Shown: positions 34,411 through 41,049 of the stretch, in pieces | How positions within the stretch are numbered: the stretch's first letter is position 1 | Layout of the letters: the number at the start of each line of letters is the position of its first letter | NCBI GenBank assembly: GCA_944326265.1 | Contig: CALVDE010000001.1 | Span: 335,605-399,604 of the forward strand | From: an uncultured Bacteroidales bacterium | GTDB lineage: Bacteria; Bacteroidota; Bacteroidia; Bacteroidales; UBA932 | Length of the DNA stretch: 64,000 nt | Reading direction: 5' to 3' | The notes under the pieces: model-generated | Told to the model about the DNA's origin: nothing | Seen by the model: only the letters and a program-made list of their open reading frames with translations | The model's database searches: none | Position numbers and translations under genes: made by a program

Positions 34411-34446
34411 AAGTGTGTCTGATGAACACACTTTTGGCTATATTTG
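34411..34446 (+). promoter_or_regulatory. Operator copy 6 and promoter of the DGR cassette
   Basis: AAGTGTGTCTGATGAACACACTTTT (25 bp, dyad arms AAGTGTG / CACACTT) at 34,411-34,435 is the most symmetric copy in the window. It is followed by -7 box TATATTTG at 34,439-34,446. Transcription would start near 34,453, 20 nt ahead of the first gene. Confidence 0.75.
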
Positions 34447-34472
34447 CAGTACTTATGTTAACCTGGTGAATT

Positions 34473-34757
34473 ATGAATGAAATGTACAGCTTGAGAATCC
34501 TGTCCAAAGGACAGGTTACGGATCTCTCAAAGGGATTCAGCCTCGGAGGAAAACCGTTCTCGGTATTTCTGAGACCAAAAAAGGTGACAATGGAATTGAA
34601 CACACTGATTAAGTGCAAGCTTATCTGTGATGATGCGGCTGGCAATTTCCCTGTCCCTCTTGGAGACTGGACCCCAGGCGCGGTTACTGAGATCTCCCCC
34701 GGTGCCGTTGACCTTGAAGAATATGATCTTTTCTGGGGAGCAGGAGAAAAAATTTAA
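34473..34757 (+). CDS. Small protein preceding the DGR target gene, 94 aa
   Basis: First gene after the DGR-cassette promoter. Beta-rich, with FSLGGKPFSVFLRPKK and a Pro/Gly-rich C-terminus ending DLEEYDLFWGAGEKI. It is 11 nt upstream of the variable protein gene and could be its structural partner on the tail. It is not an Avd protein: it lacks the four-helix, basic character of that family. Confidence 0.6.
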   Translation: MNEMYSLRILSKGQVTDLSKGFSLGGKPFSVFLRPKKVTMELNTLIKCKLICDDAAGNFPVPLGDWTPGAVTEISPGAVDLEEYDLFWGAGEKI

Positions 34758-34768
34758 ATTTTAAAATC

Positions 34769-36130
34769 ATGTCAATATTACTTGCAAGCGGCAACACGAA
34801 GCCGCAATATCCATACGATCAGTGGTATGGTATTCAGGGAGACTTCTCCAGTAATGACTACAAGCTTACGAGAGTAGGAAACTTGGATCTTCACAGGGCG
34901 TGTCCTATCCAGACAAGACTGAGGAGGTTCGTTGAGAATCCCGATGGGTCGGTGAAGTACTATCTGCACCAAAATGACAGCAGAAAAAAGGAAAGCGGAG
35001 CGGATGCCGTGATAGACAGCACTGATGGCAATGTCATGCTGGAAATCCCTGAATATTTCATGAAGCTGGAAATTGAGGGCACAAAGTGGCTGATGGCTTT
35101 TTCAGAATATCCTCTGCCAGGCTTCCAAAGGATGATCCGTAAGACAATATCGCCCTGGTTCGCAACAATAGACATGGAAAATCAAAAAGCTGTGTCTGGC
35201 TGCTGGCTGCTTTGGGATGGCAATGAGATCAAGCGTGATTCAAACGGCATTGTTCAGCTGGCCGCGAATGCCGCAAATTTCAGGGGAGGAACAGGCTCCA
35301 GCGATGCTTCTAAAGACGGCACATACAACTCTCAGTTGGGTATGCCCAGGACATCCATTGCGAAATCTACCGTTCGCGGCTACTGTGTTGACGGAACGCA
35401 TATAGGGGCTTTCAGCGCATACAATCAAATAGCATGGTTGCAGAGGCTGGAGTATGCTTCTCTGAATTGCCAGGCGGAATATGTCGCAACATTGACGGAA
35501 GACGGCTACCACCAGGGAGGACTTGGAACAGGGCAGGCAGTTGACAGTACGGAGTGGAATACATGGGGCGGATACAGGCCGTTTATTCCCTGTGGTGTGA
35601 CTGCCACATTGGGCAACAATACGGGTCGGGTTGCCTATACTGTCAAAGGTTGGACTGGCGGAGACAAGGTTGTTTATGTTATATCCTACCGTGGTTTGGA
35701 AGTTCCGTTCCAATACCTGTGGCTGCTGACCGATGATGTGCTGATATGGCATAAGGCAGACAAGTCAATAGCTTATGTTTGCTCGGATCCGACAAAGTTC
35801 ACCTCACATTCCAACAATGCGACAAATGTACCTGACGGGTATATGTCCATTTCTGAATTACCCCGTACAAGCGGTTATATTCTCCAGGAATCCCTTTCAA
35901 GTAAAGGATATTCTTTCCCGGAAAAAATCGGAGGCTCTTCTGTCGCTGGTTATTGTGATTACTTCTATACACCAGTGACGGCAGACACAGCGGAGGATTT
36001 AGGCTGGTTTATGGCCCTCCTGGGTGGTAGTTCGAACAGTGGGACGTATGCCGGGTTCGGTTGTCTGAGCTCGGGTAATCGGTCCTCGCCTACGAGTGCG
36101 AATTATGGGTTCCGCTTGTGCCGTTTTTAA
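34769..36130 (+). CDS. DGR target: variable tail protein with C-type-lectin-like C-terminus
   Basis: 453 residues. The last ~40 residues carry the variable repeat; the region before it (residues about 170-420, with SQLGMPRTSIAKSTVRGYC) has the look of the formylglycine-generating-enzyme/C-type lectin fold used by known DGR proteins. The frame ends GNRSSPTSANYGFRLCRF, matching the classical DGR ending with GF(R/x)L. Compared with the template, codons 424, 427, 432, 434, 436, 441 and 451 are altered: N to S, N to Y, Y to C, N to S, N to G, N to P, Y to C; codon 450 changes silently. As a tail gene after the fibre gene it is probably the receptor-binding protein. Confidence 0.88.
   Translation: MSILLASGNTKPQYPYDQWYGIQGDFSSNDYKLTRVGNLDLHRACPIQTRLRRFVENPDGSVKYYLHQNDSRKKESGADAVIDSTDGNVMLEIPEYFMKLEIEGTKWLMAFSEYPLPGFQRMIRKTISPWFATIDMENQKAVSGCWLLWDGNEIKRDSNGIVQLAANAANFRGGTGSSDASKDGTYNSQLGMPRTSIAKSTVRGYCVDGTHIGAFSAYNQIAWLQRLEYASLNCQAEYVATLTEDGYHQGGLGTGQAVDSTEWNTWGGYRPFIPCGVTATLGNNTGRVAYTVKGWTGGDKVVYVISYRGLEVPFQYLWLLTDDVLIWHKADKSIAYVCSDPTKFTSHSNNATNVPDGYMSISELPRTSGYILQESLSSKGYSFPEKIGGSSVAGYCDYFYTPVTADTAEDLGWFMALLGGSSNSGTYAGFGCLSSGNRSSPTSANYGFRLCRF
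36013..36124 (+). repeat. DGR variable repeat (VR)
   Basis: 112 bp at the 3' end of the target gene aligning without gaps to the TR at an offset of 197. There are ten differences, at 36,039, 36,047, 36,063, 36,069, 36,074, 36,075, 36,089, 36,090, 36,118 and 36,120. In all ten the TR base is A; VR has G seven times, C twice and T once. Immediately after, CCGTT TTT AACGG (36,121-36,133) makes a small inverted repeat over the stop codon. Confidence 0.97.
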
Positions 36131-36209
36131 CGGACTGCAAAATCGGGACACGGGGGCATTTTAAAAAAAGTGAAATTGTCAATAAAATAAATGGTTATGG
36201 TGGTAGAGG

Positions 36210-36321
36210 GGCCCTCCTGGGTGGTAGTTCGAACAATGGGACGAATGCCGGGTTCGGTTATCTGAACTCGAATAATCGGTCCTCGAATACGAGTGCGAAT
36301 TATGGGTTCCGCTTATACCGT
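36210..36321 (+). repeat. DGR template repeat (TR)
   Basis: 112 bp non-coding copy of the VR, 86 bp downstream of it and 147 bp upstream of the reverse transcriptase gene. It keeps seven AAT/AAC codon-equivalents and other adenines at the variable positions, giving maximal codon diversification. The 3' flank up to 36,467 should belong to the template RNA; it contains a perfect hairpin AGCTGTC (36,370-36,376) / GACAGCT (36,386-36,392). The region 36,131-36,467 holds no protein gene. Confidence 0.97.
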
Positions 36322-36467
36322 GGTTTTAATAAAATGATATACTATTTCACCATGACCTTACCTCACAGGAGCTGTCGGCAATGCGGACAGCTGGTAAAAT
36401 AATATGAGTTAAAATGGTGTTAGTAAGAAATTGAACGCTCCAGTTTAGACCAACGGCACATGTAAAA

Positions 36468-37658
36468 ATGGGATTAATAAAAACAGAAGAGTACGGCTAT
36501 TGTTACGGCAGCGAGACAATACTGCCAGGGTACAGGGATATGGAGGATACAGGCTTCTATATCGCTGATACTGGCGTTTTGTATGTGAGCCAGAGCAAGA
36601 AGCTTAAAAACATATATCCCCTTGTTTACGATTGTGACAACCTTGTAAAGGCTCAGTACAACGCTCAGAAAGGCAAAGGTGACAGGGCTGAGATAAATGA
36701 TTTCAATGACAACATCAATGAACGTCTTGCGGATCTTTATGTCAGTCTTCATGACATGACTTATGTTCCTGGGAAATATAAAATCAAGGACATAATAGAT
36801 AAAAAGAAGCGCACAATTATGATTGCGCCTTTTTACCCGGACCGAATAGTTCATCATAGCGTCATAAATGTCCTGGGACCGCGATGGATACATGTGTTTG
36901 TCTCACACACCTACGCCTGTATAAAAGGGCGTGGAATACACAAGTGCATGGAGGACATTCACCATGCGTTGATTACTGACAGAAAAGGCACTGAGTTCTG
37001 CTTCAAGATGGACATTACGAAGTACTTTGACAATGTTGACCATGCTGCGCTAAAAGCGATCATAAGAAGAGTAATCGCTGATCAGCAGATGCTATGGCTG
37101 TTGGATGCAATAATTGACAGTAACGGCAAGGACAAGGGCCTGCCGATAGGCAATTTCACAAGTCAGTACCTGGCGAATCTGTATCTTGCATATTTCGATC
37201 ACTGGGTGCTTGAAGAGCTCAATAGGACGGTTCGCGATAAATTCGGTGTCAGGATATATTATTATAGGTATATGGATGATATTGTAGTGCTTTGCGCCAG
37301 CAAGGAGGCTCTGCATTACGTATTGGACATGATGGGCCTGTATCTGGCATCTGAATTAAAGTTGGAAATCAAGTCCAATTGGCAGATATTCCCTGTTGAT
37401 GACAGAGGCATTGACTATGTGGGATTTAGGCAGAATCATTATGGAATATTGTTGAGAAAGAGCATATTGACGCGCTTCTATTCTAAATTCAGAAAGATAA
37501 GTAAGAAATATCATGTAAAGGATATTGATGACATCAAGCATCTCTTCCCGTCTGAATATGGCTGGATACTCAGATGTAGTGAGGAGCATAGTAATTTCAT
37601 ATTTAACAACTGTTTACAACATGGAAAAGAATGTATTGAGTACAGGGCTGCTGGCTGA
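36468..37658 (+). CDS. DGR reverse transcriptase
   Basis: 396 residues. RT motifs in order: FCFKMDITKYFDNVDH (about 177-192, first catalytic Asp at 182), GLPIGNFTSQYLANLYL (224-240; the IGNxTSQ form is typical of DGR and some retron-like RTs rather than the QGxPxS form of group II introns), YYRYMDDIVVL (265-275, catalytic YMDD 268-271), and the thumb-side YVGFRQ near 315. No maturase or endonuclease domain is present, as expected of DGR enzymes. It copies the TR RNA with errors at adenines and the cDNA replaces the VR. The ATG at 36,468 follows the TR RNA region. Confidence 0.96.
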   Translation: MGLIKTEEYGYCYGSETILPGYRDMEDTGFYIADTGVLYVSQSKKLKNIYPLVYDCDNLVKAQYNAQKGKGDRAEINDFNDNINERLADLYVSLHDMTYVPGKYKIKDIIDKKKRTIMIAPFYPDRIVHHSVINVLGPRWIHVFVSHTYACIKGRGIHKCMEDIHHALITDRKGTEFCFKMDITKYFDNVDHAALKAIIRRVIADQQMLWLLDAIIDSNGKDKGLPIGNFTSQYLANLYLAYFDHWVLEELNRTVRDKFGVRIYYYRYMDDIVVLCASKEALHYVLDMMGLYLASELKLEIKSNWQIFPVDDRGIDYVGFRQNHYGILLRKSILTRFYSKFRKISKKYHVKDIDDIKHLFPSEYGWILRCSEEHSNFIFNNCLQHGKECIEYRAAG

Positions 37659-38052
37659 TGAGAGGCCGGAAGTCATCTATGACCTTAAAAATGGTCAGGG
37701 TTCGTTTATGTATAATCACAATATCAAGGAGGTATCTGTGATTAAGGATAAGATGGGCGGTATTACAGTCACAACAGATGGTGACGATAGGGCTAACGCA
37801 AAGATGTTCCAGTATGACTGTGTTAGGGTGGAGTATCCACGCACTGCCGATAACATCTTCAATTCGCTTCTGACTGCAAAGTATCCGGCTAATACAGAGA
37901 GCAAGCTGGTTAATGAATACCAGTCCGCTGTCCTTGGATTGCTTGGAGAGGAATACAAGAAGCCGTATGAGGATTTCTTAAAGGACCGCATTGCCATAAG
38001 GACAATGGTGGACGCTGATGCTGAAACATATAATATCCCGGAAGATCTATGA
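37621..38052 (+). CDS. Phage hypothetical protein, 143 aa
   Basis: ATG 37,621 gives a 38-nt overlap with the RT gene; the longer frame from 37,525 would overlap by 134 nt. Beta-rich N-terminal half and helical C-terminal half with ESKLVNEYQSAVLGLLGEEYKKPYEDFL. It ends with an ATGA overlap into the next gene. Being acidic and mixed alpha/beta, it does not look like an Avd accessory protein. Related proteins often stand late in Bacteroidetes phage genomes, between tail and lysis genes. Confidence 0.65.
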   Translation: MEKNVLSTGLLADERPEVIYDLKNGQGSFMYNHNIKEVSVIKDKMGGITVTTDGDDRANAKMFQYDCVRVEYPRTADNIFNSLLTAKYPANTESKLVNEYQSAVLGLLGEEYKKPYEDFLKDRIAIRTMVDADAETYNIPEDL

Positions 38053-38441
38053 GCCAGGTAGTGGATTTTGAGGATGATTATTCCGAAGTTGCCGGGGATG
38101 CTGATCTTTTTGATTGCGAATACTCCAATGTGGATGCCCTTATCAACGAGGTAATCGTGTACACTGGAGTTAGGCCGGAGGTTCAGACAGAGAACGGTGT
38201 CAGGACCCTTATTGCTTTCGGAGAGGGAGCTGGGAAGTCAGCATTCTTTACAGACAGCAAGAGGTTAAAGGATGTCGTATGTAACCCGGATAGGAAGTTT
38301 CCTTTCCGGGCAGTCATCAAGGTTGTCAGATTCGGCAGTAATACAGGCTTTAAGTTCTTTTCCCCGAACTCTCCTATCACTCAGGAGGATAAGGAGAATT
38401 TTGATTTTTATAAGCGAAACAAGTACAGAAGAAAAAGATAA
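38049..38441 (+). CDS. Phage hypothetical protein, 130 aa
   Basis: Overlaps its neighbours by 4 and 1 nt. Acidic N-terminus (DFEDDYSEVAGDADLFD), a central GEGAGKSAFF loop resembling but not matching a Walker A motif, and a basic C-terminus (FYKRNKYRRKR). The GxGxGKS-like stretch lacks other NTPase motifs, so no activity is claimed. Confidence 0.6.
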   Translation: MSQVVDFEDDYSEVAGDADLFDCEYSNVDALINEVIVYTGVRPEVQTENGVRTLIAFGEGAGKSAFFTDSKRLKDVVCNPDRKFPFRAVIKVVRFGSNTGFKFFSPNSPITQEDKENFDFYKRNKYRRKR

Positions 38442-38914
38442 TGAATGAGTTGGAAAAAATATTACTTGCTATTGCCTCCGTAGTGACAGCATTGGGAGGT
38501 CTGGAATTTCTAAAATACTTTCTTAACAGAAAGAATGTGAAACGTGTGTCTGCTGCTGATGCTTTCCACGCTGAGTATAAATCCATAATAGAGGATTATC
38601 ATAGGGTGAGGGATGAGGTGGCGACAGCGAAAAGGGAGATAGAAGATCTTAATAAGAAAGTGGATGAACTCTATAGACAAGTACATACACTGGAAAATGA
38701 AAGGCTGGATCTTATCAAGCGCAATGCCGAGCTGGAACTTGAACTTAAGGAGGCACGACATAATGAATGTGTCAGACCAGATGACGAGTGTTTCAAAGGC
38801 AGATTGCCTAAGCGTACTTATTGTAGGCTCAAAAAACTTGCTGCTGGTGATTATGATGCGTTCTATGGGGATGGTAGTGAAACAGAAAATAAAGAAGAGA
38901 ATGAGGATAGTTGA
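38441..38914 (+). CDS. Membrane-anchored coiled-coil protein of the lysis region
   Basis: 157 residues. A short N-terminal hydrophobic helix (about 6-26, KILLAIASVVTALGGLEFLKY) is followed by a long coiled coil (about 45-108, IEDLNKKVDELYRQVHTLEN) and an acidic tail. This layout fits a phage inner-membrane accessory such as a holin partner or spanin-like protein. It stands just ahead of two small membrane proteins and the amidase. Confidence 0.65.
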   Translation: MNELEKILLAIASVVTALGGLEFLKYFLNRKNVKRVSAADAFHAEYKSIIEDYHRVRDEVATAKREIEDLNKKVDELYRQVHTLENERLDLIKRNAELELELKEARHNECVRPDDECFKGRLPKRTYCRLKKLAAGDYDAFYGDGSETENKEENEDS

Positions 38915-39188
38915 ATATCTGAAAAGTCTGGTAAGGGCGAACACTCTTGATAGCAGCAAGTCATTTGCGCTGGTGCTGTCGATACTTGTAGGAGCTTTTA
39001 TCGGGCTGTGTGTCGGATTCTGTCTTATATGGGATGTCTGTGTGAATGGATATTTGAAGACAGACCTGGATGCGTTGGGGCTCTTCATGCTTTGCATAGG
39101 AGGCTTCATGGCAGGAGGCGGAATTAATAAGGCTGTTAGTGAAAGGCATAAAACAAAATTTAACAAAAAAGAGGAGGTAAAAGAATGA
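38901..39188 (+). CDS. Holin candidate 1, two-helix membrane protein
   Basis: 95 residues from ATG 38,901 (the longer frame from 38,664 overlaps the upstream gene). Two predicted membrane helices at about 22-46 (FALVLSILVGAFIGLCVGFC) and 59-75 (LGLFMLCIGGFMAGGG), with a basic C-terminus KTKFNKKEEVKE. Typical size and topology for a class II holin. A strong Shine-Dalgarno AGGAGG near its end serves the next gene. Confidence 0.6.
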   Translation: MRIVEYLKSLVRANTLDSSKSFALVLSILVGAFIGLCVGFCLIWDVCVNGYLKTDLDALGLFMLCIGGFMAGGGINKAVSERHKTKFNKKEEVKE

Positions 39189-39415
39189 AAAAAATTTTGG
39201 AATGGTTAGGACAGGATGGGCTGCTTCACATAGTGGTTTGCTCTATCCTGGTAGGTGCTCTCAATATAGTCATGCCGCTGTGGCTGGCTGTTGTGATTAC
39301 TGCTGTTGTGGGTGTTGCAAAGGAATTTGTTTATGACAAGTGGCTCAAAAAAGGAACTTTTGAGATAAAGGACCTTGTGTGCGACTTGATAGGAATACTG
39401 ATAGGATGTCTCTAA
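39185..39415 (+). CDS. Holin candidate 2 / small membrane protein
   Basis: 76 residues. Helix 1 about 15-47 (HIVVCSILVGALNIVMPLWL continuing into VVITAVVGVA), then KEFVYDKWLKKGTFEIKD, then helix 2 at the C-terminus (LVCDLIGILIGCL). The middle segment resembles the YfiM/DUF2279-type small membrane proteins seen beside phage lysis genes. Its ATG follows AGGAGG by about 8 nt and overlaps the previous stop by ATGA. Confidence 0.6.
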   Translation: MKKILEWLGQDGLLHIVVCSILVGALNIVMPLWLAVVITAVVGVAKEFVYDKWLKKGTFEIKDLVCDLIGILIGCL

Positions 39416-39427
39416 AAGGAGGTGATT

Positions 39428-40036
39428 ATGTTGATGCATGTTATACTTGACAATGGGCACGGTATTGAGACGAAAGGAAAGAGGTCTCCAGTGTTGCCGG
39501 ACGGTTCACAGCTGCTGGAATGGAAATATACAAGGGAGATAGCAAGGCAAGTCATGAAGCCGTTGCGCAGTGCAGGAGTTGATTGCTTTCTTTTGGTGCC
39601 CGGAGAGCTTGACGTTTCCTTGAAGAAGAGGGCGCAGATGGTAAATGAGCTTGCTACAAAATTCGGAAGTGAGCGCACAATACTGGTCTCTATTCACTGC
39701 AACGCAGCTGGAGATGGCTCAAAGTGGATGACGGCCCGAGGGTGGGAAGCCTGGACATCTATAGGGGAAACAAAAGCTGATAAGCTTGCAGATTGCTTTT
39801 GTGATGAGGCTATGAGAATGGGTTTTAAAGTAAGAAAGGACATGAGTGACGGAGATCCTGACAAGGAGGACGGACTGTATATCCTTAAGCATACTCTTTG
39901 TCCGGCAGTGCTTACCGAGAACTTCTTCATGGACAACATGGAGGATTGTAAGTTTATGCTTTCTGAAAAAGGCAGGGAGGCCATTGCGGCACTTCATGTG
40001 AGGTCAATAACGAAATACATTGAGGATTATGCGTAA
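39428..40036 (+). CDS. N-acetylmuramoyl-L-alanine amidase (endolysin)
   Basis: 202 residues from ATG 39,428, which follows AAAAGGAGG with ideal spacing; GTG 39,422 lies inside that Shine-Dalgarno. Amidase_3 fold with zinc ligands visible in ILDNGHG (His), EWKYTREIA (Glu) and VSIHCNA (His), and the catalytic Glu in VLTENFFMDN. It has no signal peptide, so it depends on a holin for access to peptidoglycan. It cleaves the amide bond between MurNAc and the stem peptide. Confidence 0.92.
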   Translation: MLMHVILDNGHGIETKGKRSPVLPDGSQLLEWKYTREIARQVMKPLRSAGVDCFLLVPGELDVSLKKRAQMVNELATKFGSERTILVSIHCNAAGDGSKWMTARGWEAWTSIGETKADKLADCFCDEAMRMGFKVRKDMSDGDPDKEDGLYILKHTLCPAVLTENFFMDNMEDCKFMLSEKGREAIAALHVRSITKYIEDYA

Positions 40037-40670
40037 GTATGTTGTCATAGTTTTTGCCGTCCTCTTTGGAGTTATAGCATTTCTGATGTATTCCGTCCGC
40101 TCGCTTCATCAGGAGCGTGAAAGGTTGGAAAACAACCAGACAGCATTGCTGGAGGATGTGGAGTATTACAAGACTGAATCAGGGAACTATGCCGCTTCCG
40201 TACAAGCTCTTGAACTTACTAAAAAGGAGCTTTCGCAGCATTGTCAGGAGCTGACTGAGACGATAGAAGACCTCAATCTTAAGATTAAGAGAATAGAGGC
40301 AGTATCGGCAACGGCTACGGAAACAAACATTCCGATAGAGACAGAGGTTACAGATTCCATAGTTTACCGGGTGAATACTGATAGACTTGTGCCCGTACCA
40401 GTGATAAGGGATACCCTGATGGCGATTCGTTATAAAGATCCTTGGGTGGAGCTCAACGGCATTGTTAATCGCGGTGTGTTTAAAGGCAACATACATACGG
40501 TGGACACATTGTATCAGGTTGTCCATAGGGTCCCGTATCAGTGGTGGTTTTTCAAATGGGGGACAAAGGCCATAAGACAGGAGATAAAGAGTTCAAATCC
40601 ATATACTACTATTGTTTACGCTGAATATATTGAATTGGCCAGGCGTTGCAAGAAAAAAAGCAGGCTGTGA
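40029..40670 (+). CDS. i-spanin-like protein
   Basis: 213 residues from ATG 40,029 with an ATGCGTAA overlap of the amidase stop. N-terminal membrane helix (about 4-22, YVVIVFAVLFGVIAFLMYS), then a coiled coil (about 28-90), then a beta-rich periplasmic domain. The architecture (N-in anchor, periplasmic coiled coil, directly after endolysin) is that of an inner-membrane spanin. No outer-membrane lipoprotein partner is embedded or adjacent, so a single-protein or unknown partner mechanism is possible. Confidence 0.65.
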   Translation: MRKYVVIVFAVLFGVIAFLMYSVRSLHQERERLENNQTALLEDVEYYKTESGNYAASVQALELTKKELSQHCQELTETIEDLNLKIKRIEAVSATATETNIPIETEVTDSIVYRVNTDRLVPVPVIRDTLMAIRYKDPWVELNGIVNRGVFKGNIHTVDTLYQVVHRVPYQWWFFKWGTKAIRQEIKSSNPYTTIVYAEYIELARRCKKKSRL

Positions 40671-40706
40671 AGTTTGCCTATTGTTTTTTCATTTCTAAAA
40701 GTTTGT

Positions 40707-40790
40707 TATCTTTGCAGCGTCGATCCGAAAATCGATGTTGCTTAATCCTCTGCCGCTTTCGGGTGGCAGGGGATTTTGAATTTTATGCAG
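40707..40790 (+). ncRNA. Putative short RNA at the right end of the prophage
   Basis: A -7 box TATCTTTG at 40,707-40,714 is followed by about 70 nt without a gene. The transcript would hold a TCGAT...ATCGA hairpin (about 40,721-40,736) and a 10-bp hairpin ATCCTCTGCC / GGCAGGGGAT (about 40,745-40,774) ending in TTTTGAATTTT, a good intrinsic terminator. Promoter and terminator so close together suggest a small RNA; a decayed gene is the alternative. Confidence 0.5.
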
Positions 40791-40791
40791 A

Positions 40792-40810
40792 TGTTCCACT
40801 ATTGTTCCAC
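40792..40810 (+). repeat. Direct repeats TGTTCCAC, possible integrase arm sites
   Basis: TGTTCCAC at 40,792-40,799 and 40,803-40,810, 11 bp apart in register, 54 bp from the tRNA-derived attachment sequence. Closely spaced short direct repeats beside a tRNA attachment site are the usual form of arm-type binding sites of tyrosine integrases. Confidence 0.4.
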
Positions 40811-40863
40811 GAAATATCAAATAATCGCTGTAAATCACTGATAGTTAATAATGGATTTTTAGT

Positions 40864-40904
40864 TTCCTAAACTTTAGATACAGGTTCGAGTCCTGTTGGG
40901 GCTA
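40864..40904 (+). other. Right attachment site (attR) in the 3' part of a tRNA, probably tRNA-Arg(CCT)
   Basis: The sequence reads as the second half of a tRNA: anticodon-loop candidate TTCCTAA (40,864-40,870, anticodon CCT), a 4-nt variable region, T stem and loop ACAGG-TTCGAGT-CCTGT (40,880-40,896), acceptor strand TGGGGCT and discriminator A (40,897-40,904). No matching 5' half (AGCCCCA or similar) exists upstream within the window, where phage sequence is found instead. This is the pattern left by integration into a tRNA gene 3' end. The intact gene should be at the unseen left junction. Confidence 0.65.
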
Positions 40905-41049
40905 CTCTTCGGCGCGTCATAACGGGCGAACTGCTGCGTCGTTTTCGACTCATGGCTCAGTCATTTACCTAAGTAAACTCCTTCGCCCTGATTCTCAACT
41001 CCTTGCATTTCACCCATCCTGATGCACCTCGCAAAATGAATTTTTGTTT
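40905..41049. repeat. Host intergenic region with inverted repeat
   Basis: GGGCGAA near 40,923 and TTCGCCC near 40,982 flank an inner TTTAC-CTAA-GTAAA hairpin. No gene is seen. The element could be the terminator zone of the tRNA or a dispersed intergenic repeat. Confidence 0.35.

Noticed and set aside
36131..36209. A second VR or TR copy
   Set aside because: Beyond the 112-bp pair no further copy of the VR core was seen on either strand by eye; only one VR and one TR are supported.
38212..38250. Walker A NTPase motif in the 130-aa phage protein
   Set aside because: GEGAGKS resembles the loop but no Walker B, sensor or fold support is present.
40864..40904. Complete tRNA gene
   Set aside because: The 5' acceptor strand, D arm and most of the anticodon stem are absent upstream; phage sequence joins at the anticodon loop.
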